Assembly: GCF_001428255.1 (NCBI RefSeq)
Contig: NZ_LMRW01000001.1
Span: 622,504-686,503 of the forward strand
Source: Agromyces sp. Soil535
GTDB lineage: Bacteria; Actinomycetota; Actinomycetes; Actinomycetales; Microbacteriaceae
Reading direction: 5' to 3'
Length of the DNA stretch: 64,000 nt
The position numbers and the translations under genes were made by a program. The notes under the pieces are model-generated. The model searched no databases. It was given only the letters and a program-made list of their open reading frames with translations, and was not told the origin of the DNA. Of the stretch, positions 27,542-35,127 are shown piece after piece (the stretch's first letter is position 1; every line of letters begins with the position of its first letter).

Positions 27542-28714
27542 ATGACCAAGCCCATCAAGGTCGGCATCATCGGTGCCGGCATGGCCGGCCAGGCGCACGC
27601 GTTCGGGTACCGCAACGCGATGATGGCCGTGAGTTCGAGACTCGAGGTCGAGCTCGACACGATCGCCGATCCGAACCTCCTGCTCGCCGAATCCGTCGCC
27701 GCCCGCTACGGGTTCAGTTCGGCCATCGCCGATGTCGACGCGCTCATCGCGAGCGACGTCGACGTCATCAGCGTGACGCTCCCGAACTTCCTGCACGCCG
27801 AGGTCCTCCCGAAGGTCATCGCGTCGGGCAAGCACGTCTTCGCGGAGAAGCCGATCGGGCGCACTCCGGCTGAGGCCGGGCAACTCCAGGCGCTCGCCGA
27901 GCGCTCCTCCGCCGTCACCGGCGTGGGGTTCTCGTTCCGAAGGCTTCCCGGCCTCGCCGCGCTTGCGGCAGCCGTGGCGGACGGCGCGATCGGCACGGTC
28001 CACACGGTCCGGGGTTGGTACCACGCGGACTACGCGGTCGATCCCTCCGGCGCGCTGTCATGGCGCTACTCGCAGGAGCAGGCCGGTGGCGGCGCGCTCC
28101 TGGACATCGGCGCGCACGCCATCGACGCCGTGCACTTCGTGGCCGGCCGCATCACCGAAGTCACCAACGCCACACTTCGGACGTTCATCACCGAGCGACC
28201 GCTGCCCGGCAGGGGCGCCATCGGTCACGGCGCTTCGGCGCCCGAGGAGCATGGCCCGGTCACGAACGACGACGTCGCCCTGCTCTCCGTGGTGCTCGAG
28301 TCCGGCGCCGTCGGACAGATCTCGCTGAGCCGGATCGCCGCGGGCACGCCGAACTCGCTGGGCGTCGAGGTCTACGGGTCGGAGGGCAGCGCGTCGTTCG
28401 ACTCGATCTCCGCGGGCGAGTTCCACCTGTTCCAGACGGCTTCAGCGGATGCCGCGTACAACGGTCCCCGCAGGATCTTCACGGGCCCCGCCCACCCGTA
28501 CTTCACCGACGTGGCGGCCATGCCGGGCGCCGGCGTCGGCACCGGCTACGCAGAGGCGTTCACCGCGGAGATCCAGGAGTTCCTGCGCTCGGTCGGCACC
28601 GGCACGACGATGGACACGAACTTCGCCACGGCGACCGAGATGATGAACGTGGTCGGAGCAGCGCTCGAATCGAGTCGCACCGGCCGGAGCGTGACCGTCG
28701 ACTCCGTGGCCTGA
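27542..28714 (+). CDS. Gfo/Idh/MocA family oxidoreductase
   Basis: 390 residues; GAGGAG lies upstream of the ATG. It starts VGIIGAGMAGQAHAFGYRN and has FAEKPIGRTPAEAG with the catalytic lysine, plus GGGALLDIGAHAIDAVHFV with the active Asp/His. The family oxidises or reduces polyols and keto-sugars with NAD(P). Together with the preceding isomerase it forms a two-gene unit controlled from the LacI-type promoter, probably for a different inositol stereoisomer or an inositol derivative. Confidence 0.82.
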   Translation: MTKPIKVGIIGAGMAGQAHAFGYRNAMMAVSSRLEVELDTIADPNLLLAESVAARYGFSSAIADVDALIASDVDVISVTLPNFLHAEVLPKVIASGKHVFAEKPIGRTPAEAGQLQALAERSSAVTGVGFSFRRLPGLAALAAAVADGAIGTVHTVRGWYHADYAVDPSGALSWRYSQEQAGGGALLDIGAHAIDAVHFVAGRITEVTNATLRTFITERPLPGRGAIGHGASAPEEHGPVTNDDVALLSVVLESGAVGQISLSRIAAGTPNSLGVEVYGSEGSASFDSISAGEFHLFQTASADAAYNGPRRIFTGPAHPYFTDVAAMPGAGVGTGYAEAFTAEIQEFLRSVGTGTTMDTNFATATEMMNVVGAALESSRTGRSVTVDSVA

Positions 28715-28730
28715 GCCACCGAACCGAAGA

Positions 28731-28757
28731 CGGGGCGCCGCGGTGTGCGGCGGCCCG
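28731..28757. terminator. convergent terminator between the inositol and arsenic regions
   Basis: CGGGGCGCCGC and GCGGCGGCCCG pair at 10 of 11 positions around five bases. It separates a plus-strand dehydrogenase gene from the minus-strand arsenate reductases. Confidence 0.6.
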
Positions 28758-28764
28758 TTCTCGC

Positions 28765-29433
28765 TCACGGCTCCCTGCTCTCGATTCCGAGGTCGGCGAG
28801 CAGGTCGCGCACGTGCTCGATGATCTCGTCGCGGATGTCTCGGACCTCGTGAATGGACTGATCCGCGGGATCCGCCAATGCCCAGTCCAGGTATCGCTTT
28901 CCCGGGTAGACCGGGCATGCGTCACCGCAGCCCATCGTGATCACGACGTCAGCCGCTTGCACGACGTCGTCCGTCAGTGGCTTGGGGAACTCGTGCGTGA
29001 CGTCGACGTCCATCTCCAGGAGTGCGAGGACGACGGCCGAGTTCAATTCGGATGCCGGCGACGACCCGGCGGACCGGACGTGCACGAGTGAGCCGCCCAT
29101 CACGGCGGTCAGGGCCGCGGCCATCTGGGAGCGCCCCGAGTTCTGTTCGCAGACGAAGAGCACTTCGGGCACGTCGTGCGGCAGCTCGCCCTTCGCCTGC
29201 GCAAGTGCGGTCAGCCGATCCGTCGCGAACCGGATGGTCGCCTGCTCGAGGTGCGCCCGGACGCGAGCGGTGCGCAGCAGGTCGGTGTACGACTCGAGGA
29301 CGTAGCGTTCGACGGTCTCGACCGCGAATATCCCGTCGAATCGAACGGCGAGGTCGTCGGCGAGCCTGCGAAGGTGCTCCTCGGGAAAGGCCAGGCCGGG
29401 CAGCGCCCGTCGACCATCGAACACGTCGGTCAT
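28765..29433 (-). CDS. arsC: arsenate reductase with N-terminal helical extension
   Basis: 222 residues. The C-terminal two thirds are the low-molecular-weight phosphatase fold: P-loop VCEQNSGRS with nucleophile C95 and R101, and MGCGDACPVYPGKRY with a second cysteine pair. The N-terminal 85 residues form a predicted three-helix bundle (LADDLAVRFDGIFAVETVERYVLESY), as in the ArsC1'-type reductases of C. glutamicum. It reduces arsenate to arsenite, with electrons from thioredoxin or mycothiol; the donor is not determinable. Its ATG overlaps the upstream arsC stop. Confidence 0.85.
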   Translation of the reverse strand: MTDVFDGRRALPGLAFPEEHLRRLADDLAVRFDGIFAVETVERYVLESYTDLLRTARVRAHLEQATIRFATDRLTALAQAKGELPHDVPEVLFVCEQNSGRSQMAAALTAVMGGSLVHVRSAGSSPASELNSAVVLALLEMDVDVTHEFPKPLTDDVVQAADVVITMGCGDACPVYPGKRYLDWALADPADQSIHEVRDIRDEIIEHVRDLLADLGIESREP

Positions 29434-29852
29434 GATGTGGCCTCGACCTCCTCATGAAGGATCTCTGCGAGCAACTGCTCGATGCGCAGCTTGATCTCGT
29501 CGCGGATGGGTCGGACGGCCTCGATACCCTGACCGGCCGGGTCGGCGAGCTCCCAATCCTCGTACCGCTTGCCGGGGAAGATGGGGCAGGCGTCACCGCA
29601 GCCCATGGTGATCACGACGTCGGACTCCTTGACCGCGTCCACGGTGAGCAGCTTCGGCGTGTTGCCGGCGATGTCGATGCCCTCCTCGGCCATCGCCTGC
29701 ACCGCGACCGGGTTGATCTGGTCCTTCGGCTCCGAGCCCGCAGACAACACCTCCACGCGGTCACCGCCGAGCGCCTTGAGGTATCCGGCGGCCATCTGGG
29801 ACCGGCCGGCGTTGTGCACGCACACGAAGAGCACGGTGGGCTTGTCGGTCAT
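29430..29852 (-). CDS. arsC: arsenate reductase
   Basis: About 140 residues. ATG 29852 is chosen because GGAG sits five bases ahead of it; ATG 29864 adds four residues. The P-loop FVCVHNAGRSQMAAGYL carries the nucleophile and arginine of CX5R, and MGCGDACPIFPGKRYEDWELADP carries the resolving cysteine region and the general-acid Asp. This is the compact single-domain form. A TGATAGA...TCTATCA operator lies directly upstream, and the gene is coupled to the helical-extension arsC. Confidence 0.9.
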   Translation of the reverse strand: MTDKPTVLFVCVHNAGRSQMAAGYLKALGGDRVEVLSAGSEPKDQINPVAVQAMAEEGIDIAGNTPKLLTVDAVKESDVVITMGCGDACPIFPGKRYEDWELADPAGQGIEAVRPIRDEIKLRIEQLLAEILHEEVEATS

Positions 29853-29872
29853 GAGTTGCTCCATGACTCAAA

Positions 29873-29892
29873 TGATAGACCATGATCTATCA
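29873..29892. promoter_or_regulatory. ArsR-type operator ahead of the two arsC genes
   Basis: TGATAGA and TCTATCA form a 7-bp inverted repeat around CCATGA, within 25 bases of the arsC start. The same ATAGA...TCTAT core recurs at the start codon of the ArsR-ArsC fusion gene (30832-30849), so that protein is the likely regulator. Confidence 0.7.
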
Positions 29893-29925
29893 ATCGTCGA
29901 GGCCGATCGTGCGAGCCGAGGCGCG

Positions 29926-30834
29926 CTACGCGCGGAGCGTTCGGTCGGATTGCAGCTCTTCGAGGAGGTCGCGGACGCGAGCCTCGATGTCGTCGCGGAT
30001 GCGGCGGACCTCGCTGAGGGGCTTGCCCACCGGGTCGTCGAGTTCCCAATCGAGGTACCTGCGACCGGGGTAGACCGGGCAGGCGTCGCCACAACCCATG
30101 GTGATGACCACGTCAGCGGCGCGCACGACCTCGTCGGTCAAGGGCTTCGGGTACTCGCCCGCGACCGGGACGCCGATCTCGTCGAGGGCGGTGACGATCG
30201 AGCTGCGCAGCTGACCGGCGGGCTCCGACCCCGCGGTGCGGACGTGGACGCGACTGCCGGCGAGGTGCCGGAGGATCGCCGACGCCATCTGCGATCGGCC
30301 GGCGTTCTGCACGCAGACGAACAACACCTCGGGAACCGCGGATGCCGCGTGGGCGGCGTCGTGGGCGAGTGCGTCGAGCCGGTCGGCTGCGAAACGCGCG
30401 GCCATGGATGGCAGGTAGCGCTCGGCGCCGGGTCGTGCCGCGAGGAGGTCGTGGCTCTCGTGGACGTAGCGCTCGACCGTCTCCTTGCTGAAGATGCCGC
30501 GATAGCGGTCGCTCAGGTCGCGAGCCACCCGCTCGATGACCGCGTCGTCCGATTCGGGGCGGTCCTGTCGGCCGAGCATCTCGCCGACGCGGTCCGCGTA
30601 CTCGGGTGCGAGCGAGTACCAGGCCTTGCGTCCTTCGGGGGTCCGTTCCACCAGTCCCTCATCGAGCAGGGCCCTCATGTGGTGGCTCACCGTCGGCTGA
30701 CGCAGTCCGAGCTCGGCGGCCATCCACCCGACCCGGATCCGTCCGTCGGGGCTCTCGAGCATCCGCTGCAGGATTCTGGCGCGAGTCGGATCGGCGAGCA
30801 CCCGGAGCCGGGCAGTCTCTCCTGCGACATCCAT
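29926..30834 (-). CDS. ArsR-ArsC fusion: arsenic regulator joined to arsenate reductase
   Basis: 302 residues. Residues 1-90 are an ArsR winged helix (LADPTRARILQRML, ELGLRQPTVSHHMRALLDEGLVE). Residues 95-165 repeat the three-helix extension of the 222-residue ArsC, and 168-302 are the reductase with C174 in FVCVQNAGRSQMAS and C248/C252 in MGCGDACPVYPG. There is no cysteine before residue 174, so the usual arsenite thiol site of ArsR is absent from the DNA-binding half. Fused arsRC genes are known in other bacteria. An inverted repeat covers its own start codon, implying autoregulation. Confidence 0.88.
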   Translation of the reverse strand: MDVAGETARLRVLADPTRARILQRMLESPDGRIRVGWMAAELGLRQPTVSHHMRALLDEGLVERTPEGRKAWYSLAPEYADRVGEMLGRQDRPESDDAVIERVARDLSDRYRGIFSKETVERYVHESHDLLAARPGAERYLPSMAARFAADRLDALAHDAAHAASAVPEVLFVCVQNAGRSQMASAILRHLAGSRVHVRTAGSEPAGQLRSSIVTALDEIGVPVAGEYPKPLTDEVVRAADVVITMGCGDACPVYPGRRYLDWELDDPVGKPLSEVRRIRDDIEARVRDLLEELQSDRTLRA

Positions 30835-30849
30835 AGACCGAAGTCTATG
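30832..30849. promoter_or_regulatory. operator overlapping the start codon of the ArsR-ArsC gene
   Basis: CATAGAC-CGAA-GTCTATG is a perfect 7+4+7 inverted repeat whose first three bases are the complement of the ATG. Binding would block both transcription and initiation. It shares ATAGA/TCTAT with 29873-29892. Confidence 0.7.
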
Positions 30850-30873
30850 CGGCCTGGAGTCGCCCAGCGCCGT

Positions 30874-32214
30874 TCAGCAGCAACCGGATGCGCCGGTGTC
30901 GCTCGTGCCGCAGGAGCCATCGGCGGCAAGGCTCGTCGAGCACACCCCGGTGGCCGGGAGGACGAGTTCGACCTGGGTCGCGGCCGCGAGGTCGCCGGCC
31001 AGCCAGGCCGTGATCGACCGCACCTGCTCATAGCCGGTCGCGAGCAGGAACGTGGGGGCGCGACCGTAGCTCTTCATGCCGGCGAGGAAGAATCCGGGCT
31101 CGGGGTGCCGGAGCTCGGCGAACCCGTGCGGTTCCACGGTGCCGCAGGTGTGCACGTTCGGATCGATCAGCGGCGCGAGACGTCTCGGGGCCTCGACGAT
31201 CTCGTCGAGTTCGAGGCGGATCTCGCGGAGCATGTCGAGGTTCGGGCGGAAGCCGGTGGCGTTGACGACGAGGTCGGTGTCGTGTTCGACGAGCTCGCCG
31301 TTGCGAGCTCCGAAGAGTCGCACGCCGCTGTCGGTGCGGCCCAGGCGGACGATCTCGAATCGGTCGACCACGGCGACGCGGCCCGACGCGACGAGCGCAT
31401 CGACCCTACGGCCGATGGTCGCGCGCGCGACCAGTTCATCGTCCTCGGACGTGGTGACGCGGACCGCGCTCGCGTTCCGGATGAGCCAGGTGATCCGGGT
31501 ACCCGGTTCCTGCTCGGCCAGCTCGGCGAGGGCGAGGAGCGTGTTCGCGGCGGAGTGCCCGGCCCCGACGACCGTCGTGTGCGTTCCGGCGAAGGTCGCG
31601 CGATCCCGGCCGAGGACGTCGGGGAGGGCGTGGCTGACGCGATCTGCGACGTCGGGGAGCCCGAGCGGTTCCAGGCCGCTCGACGCGAGGCTGTTCGGTC
31701 GATCGTAGGTTCCGGAGGCATCGATGACCGCGCGGGCGGTGAGCTCCTCGACGCCATCGTCGGTGCGAGCGCGCAGCAGGAACGGCGTCGACGAGCGGCG
31801 GGCCGTGCGGGTGCGGTCCATGCCCTGTCGGGTGACCGCGTCGATCACGACGCCCGTGCGGATCCGTGATGCGATCTGCTCGAGCCGCGCCAGCGGCTCG
31901 AGGTACCGCTCGACGAGCTCGGCTCCGGTCGGGAGTCGCTCAGGGGACGGCAGCTGCCATCCGGTCGCTTCGAGCAGTCGCCGCGAGGCGGGGTCGACGA
32001 CGTGCCTCCACGGCGAGAACAGCCGCGTGTGGCCCCACTGGCGGATGCTGCTCGCGACCTCGTCACCCGACTCGTACACCACGAAGTCGATTCCGCGTTC
32101 GACGAGGTTCGCCGCCGCGGCAAGTCCCACCGGACCGGCGCCGATGATCGCGACGGGCAGGGTGTCGAGGCTGCGCCGCTGCAGGCTCGGCACGGTGAGA
32201 TCGATCAGCGTCAC
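30874..32214 (-). CDS. arsO: ArsO-like FAD/NAD(P)-dependent monooxygenase family protein
   Basis: 446 residues from a GTG seven bases after GGAGG. FAD-binding VAIIGAGPVGLAAAANLVERG, NAD(P)-binding THTTVVGAGHSAANTLLALA, and the ATGF-like NATGFRPNLDML place it in the flavin monooxygenase/thioredoxin-reductase-like group. ArsO proteins of this type occur in actinobacterial ars islands, but their reaction is unsettled. The last 20 residues hold four cysteines (GVCST, GSCGT, GCC), possibly an arsenic-binding tail. It is divergent from arsR across an 11-bp inverted repeat. Confidence 0.75.
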   Translation of the reverse strand: MTLIDLTVPSLQRRSLDTLPVAIIGAGPVGLAAAANLVERGIDFVVYESGDEVASSIRQWGHTRLFSPWRHVVDPASRRLLEATGWQLPSPERLPTGAELVERYLEPLARLEQIASRIRTGVVIDAVTRQGMDRTRTARRSSTPFLLRARTDDGVEELTARAVIDASGTYDRPNSLASSGLEPLGLPDVADRVSHALPDVLGRDRATFAGTHTTVVGAGHSAANTLLALAELAEQEPGTRITWLIRNASAVRVTTSEDDELVARATIGRRVDALVASGRVAVVDRFEIVRLGRTDSGVRLFGARNGELVEHDTDLVVNATGFRPNLDMLREIRLELDEIVEAPRRLAPLIDPNVHTCGTVEPHGFAELRHPEPGFFLAGMKSYGRAPTFLLATGYEQVRSITAWLAGDLAAATQVELVLPATGVCSTSLAADGSCGTSDTGASGCC

Positions 32215-32238
32215 GGGTGCGCCTCCAAGGCATCGATG

Positions 32239-32274
32239 AACTTCGATATTGAGTGTGGCGACTATATCGAAGTT
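32239..32274. promoter_or_regulatory. 11-bp inverted repeat operator of the divergent arsO/arsR genes
   Basis: AACTTCGATAT (32239-32249) and ATATCGAAGTT (32264-32274) pair perfectly around 14 bases, in the only gap between the two divergent genes. Its sequence differs from the ATAGA/TCTAT sites, so the separate ArsR (32301-32672) is the probable ligand. Confidence 0.78.
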
Positions 32275-32300
32275 TGTCAATATTGGGTTAGCATGGCCAC

Positions 32301-32672
32301 ATGAGCAGGACGCTGCTGCAGATCACGGACGTCACCGACACCACCGACGCCGTCTGCTGCACACCGCTGACCCGCGAGACGATCGACGCCGATCGCGCCG
32401 TGGATCTGGCTCGAAAGCTCAAGGCGCTCGCGGATCCCACGCGACTTCGACTCGTATCGATCGTCGCCGCCTCCGAGGGGGAGGAAGCGTGCGTGTGCGA
32501 CCTGATCGAACCCGTCGGGCTCAGCCAGCCCACGGTGTCGCACCACTTGCGCATCCTGATGGAGGCGGGCTTCCTCAGCCGCAGCAAGCGCGGCACGTGG
32601 GCGTACTACAAGCTCGTGCCGGGCGCGCTCGGCCAGCTGTCGCAACTGCTCGACGTCACCGCGGCACGGTGA
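32301..32672 (+). CDS. arsR: ArsR/SmtB family arsenite-responsive repressor
   Basis: 123 residues. The winged helix has LADPTRLRLVSIVA, GLSQPTVSHHLRILMEAGFL and the wing SKRGTWAYYKL. Cysteines 19-20 in the N-terminal arm and C64/C66 (EACVCDL) match the layout of the C. glutamicum ArsR1 type, where C15, C16 and C55 bind As(III) across the dimer. Release from DNA by arsenite or antimonite is expected. It is divergent from the ArsO-like gene; its stop overlaps the MFS start (GTGA). Confidence 0.92.
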   Translation: MSRTLLQITDVTDTTDAVCCTPLTRETIDADRAVDLARKLKALADPTRLRLVSIVAASEGEEACVCDLIEPVGLSQPTVSHHLRILMEAGFLSRSKRGTWAYYKLVPGALGQLSQLLDVTAAR

Positions 32673-33850
32673 CTGCGCCGCTGACGCGCGCCGAGGGCCG
32701 TCTCGGCATCCGTCTGGCCGCACTCTCGCTCGGCCAAGTCGTCAGCTGGGGCATCCTCTACTACGCGTTGATCGTGGCCGCGCCGGCCATCTCCGCAGAG
32801 ACCGGGTGGTCGATCGCAGAGGTCACGCTCGCCTTCTCGCTCGGCCTGATCGTCTCGGCCGCATGCGGCATCCTCGTGGGCCGCTGGCTCGACCACCGCG
32901 GCCCACGCCTCGTCATGACCCTCGGCGCGCTCACCGGCACGCTCGGACTCCTCGTCGTCAGCGTGGCGCCGAACCTCCTCGTCTTCGCCCTCGGCTGGGT
33001 GATCTGCGGCGCGGCCCAGTCCGCCGTCCTCTACCAGGCGGCCTTCACCGTCATCGCACGGCGGCACGGGGAACGCCGCCGCAGCGCGATGACCGTCCTC
33101 ACCCTCGCCGGAGGGCTCGCTTCGACGGTGTTCGCGCCGATCGTCGCGGGCCTGCTCCAGGTCATGGACTGGCGGGCCGCGTTCGTCACCCTCGCCGCCA
33201 TCTTCCTCACCGCGACGCTGCCCCTGCACTGGTGCTTCCTCGAGCGCAGCTGGGCACCGCGCCCGCCGCCGGCGCACGACGAGCAGGTCCACACGGTGAG
33301 CTCCGTCATCCGCACACGCCGATTCTGGATGCTCGAGGGCTCGATGATCGCGCTGACGGCGGCACTGCTCAGCGTCACCCTCTCGGTCATCCCCCTGTAC
33401 ATGGAGAAGGGCTTCACCTACGAACTCGCCGCCTGGGCGCTCGGGCTCCTCGGCGCCGGACAGGTCATCGGCCGATTGCTGTACGTCGTCGTCCCGCACG
33501 GGGGAGCGCCGTGGAAGCCGCTGGCCGTCACGTCGAGCCTGGCAGTGCTGCTGCTCGGCCTCATGGCCGTCGTGCCCGGCCCGCCATGGCTGCTGATCCT
33601 CGTCGGCGTGGGGGCCGGCGCCGTGCGCGGAGCCCAGACCCTGGTGCAGGGCTCCGCCGTGGCCGACCGGTGGGGCACCCGGAACTACGGCTCGATCAAC
33701 GGCGTCTTCGCCGCACCCATCACGGTGGTCGGCGCGCTCGGTCCTGCACTCGGCCCGGTGCTCGCCGGCGTTGCAGGCGGGTACGGCGCGATGGCGCTGG
33801 TGATGGCGGGTGTCGCGGTGCTCGCGCTGATCGGAGCCTCCTTCTCCTGA
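32669..33850 (+). CDS. MFS transporter in the ars operon, candidate arsenical exporter
   Basis: 393 residues from a GTG overlapping the arsR stop, with about twelve hydrophobic segments. The loop GRWLDHRGPRLVM after helix 2 is the MFS motif A. Family relatives include oxalate/formate-type antiporters. Translational coupling to arsR makes arsenic-dependent expression very likely. Because no ArsB or Acr3 is encoded nearby, this protein is the best candidate for arsenite or arsenical efflux. No GAPDH gene of the ArsJ system accompanies it. The substrate is inferred. Confidence 0.75.
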   Translation: MTAPLTRAEGRLGIRLAALSLGQVVSWGILYYALIVAAPAISAETGWSIAEVTLAFSLGLIVSAACGILVGRWLDHRGPRLVMTLGALTGTLGLLVVSVAPNLLVFALGWVICGAAQSAVLYQAAFTVIARRHGERRRSAMTVLTLAGGLASTVFAPIVAGLLQVMDWRAAFVTLAAIFLTATLPLHWCFLERSWAPRPPPAHDEQVHTVSSVIRTRRFWMLEGSMIALTAALLSVTLSVIPLYMEKGFTYELAAWALGLLGAGQVIGRLLYVVVPHGGAPWKPLAVTSSLAVLLLGLMAVVPGPPWLLILVGVGAGAVRGAQTLVQGSAVADRWGTRNYGSINGVFAAPITVVGALGPALGPVLAGVAGGYGAMALVMAGVAVLALIGASFS

Positions 33851-33911
33851 TCGTCGCTGCTCACGCGCCAACCATTCCGCCCCGACGCTTCACACGAGCG
33901 CAGCACACCGC

Positions 33912-34554
33912 GTGATCGGCGAGCTGCTCGGCAGCGCCCTCCTCGGCGGTCGTCGTCGGCTCCGGCATTGCCGCACAGCGGCTCTCACCGACCGACACCG
34001 GCCTGCAGCTCCTCGCGAACGCGCTCGCCACGGCACTCGGGCTGACCGTGCTCATCCTGGTCCTCGCTCCCGTCTCCGGGGCTCACTTCAACCCGGTCGT
34101 CTCCGTCGTGGATGCGGCATTCGGCCACCGGCCGTGGTCGGAGGTCGCTCGTTACCTCCCAGCGCAGGTGATCGGATGCATCGCCGGAGCGATGCTCGCC
34201 AACGTCATGTTCGACGCGCCGGCCGTCGAGTGGAGCACCACCGATCGGATGAGCGGACCGCACTTCCTCGCCGAGGTCATCGCCACGGCAGGCCTCATCC
34301 TCGTCGTCTTCAGCCTCGCCCGAACGAACCGATCGGCTCTCGCTGCGCCTGCCGTCGGCGCGTACATCGGGGCCGCCTGCTTCTTCACCAGCTCGACGAG
34401 CTTCGCGAACCCCGCCATCACGATCGGCAGGATGTTCACCGACACGTTCGCCGGGATCGCACCGAGTTCCTCCCTCGGATACATCGCCGCCCAGGTGCTG
34501 GGTGCGGCGATCGGGCTGGCCCTCATCCGCTCCCTCTTTCCGGTCGCGCGCTGA
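33912..34554 (+). pseudogene. aquaporin/glycerol-facilitator family channel with a frameshift
   Basis: The reading frame starts VIGELLGSALLGG and then shifts near 33943-33948: from the next frame the protein continues VVVGSGIAAQRLSPTDTG and runs to the stop with both half-helix motifs, HFNPVVS and FANPAIT (NPV and NPA). Restoring two missing bases around CTCCTCGGCGG would give one continuous channel of about 214 residues. MIP channels such as AqpS occur in some ars operons, where they let arsenite out. Either a real inactivating mutation or a sequencing error; only re-sequencing distinguishes them. Confidence 0.8.
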
Positions 34555-34584
34555 AGACCTGAGTCACCGTACGAGTTCCGCGGC

Positions 34585-34890
34585 TTACTGGTGCGGTATG
34601 TCGGGTTCGAGCAGCCCAGGGTTGACGAGCAGCTCGGACACGATCATCGGAGCTGTGGCGTTCAGGCGCCTCAGCAGCGATTGCTGCACTCGTGCGCGGT
34701 CGGCGGCGGAGAGCTCCTTCTGTGCGCGGAGATGTGGATGGCAGGCCAGCACGGTGGCAAGGTGCTGGATCGCGCCGTACACATCAGCCGGCTGAAGGCC
34801 GAGCCGGCGGAAATGCTCGATCGTGCGTTCAGGTATGGGCAGGTGCCTCTGGGCGTTGGCGATGACAGCGATGTCATGGTCCGAGATCAT
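34585..34890 (-). CDS. small DUF3263-like protein
   Basis: 101 residues from MISDHDIAV; a frame to 35076 is open but its extra residues look non-coding. IPERTIEHFRRLGLQPADVYGAIQHLATVLACHPHL resembles, in sparse positions, the actinobacterial DUF3263 pattern (an acidic start, an Ile-Arg helix, then a Tyr-x-x-Leu-Asn helix). Function unknown; it might be a small DNA-binding protein. A perfect GACAACGTTGTC palindrome lies 139 bases upstream. Confidence 0.5.
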   Translation of the reverse strand: MISDHDIAVIANAQRHLPIPERTIEHFRRLGLQPADVYGAIQHLATVLACHPHLRAQKELSAADRARVQQSLLRRLNATAPMIVSELLVNPGLLEPDIPHQ

Positions 34891-35028
34891 GACGCGGAGC
34901 GCCCTTCTCTGATCTGGGCGCTGCTGGGAGTGACGTCGCGTCGGTGCCTTCCAAAGGCGCGGCGCGGTGGCCGGTGGTGCATGGGCGGGGTTCTCCTCGG
35001 TGTTGCTCGGTCCCCCTACCGATGATCT

Positions 35029-35040
35029 GACAACGTTGTC
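35029..35040. promoter_or_regulatory. perfect 12-bp palindrome GACAACGTTGTC
   Basis: It lies in an AT-richer stretch (35029-35065) between the two minus-strand genes, upstream of the DUF3263-like gene. It resembles half of the GTTGTCAACA dyad at 35934-35950, so the TetR regulator could also bind here. Confidence 0.45.
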
Positions 35041-35127
35041 ATAGATACTTTTACGACAGGTTCTCGGCGCGGTCAAGTCGGCTGTGCCAGACGTCCCGCA
35101 ATTCGTGGACGCGCTCTCACCCAGGCG

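Noticed and set aside
29569..31869. Long plus-strand open frame across the ars genes
   Set aside because: The minus-strand genes have clear ArsC, ArsR and flavoprotein motifs; the plus frame has none.
34048..34554. A shorter intact aquaporin starting at 34048
   Set aside because: It would lack the first two helices; the missing part is present in the neighbouring frame, so a frameshift explains it better.
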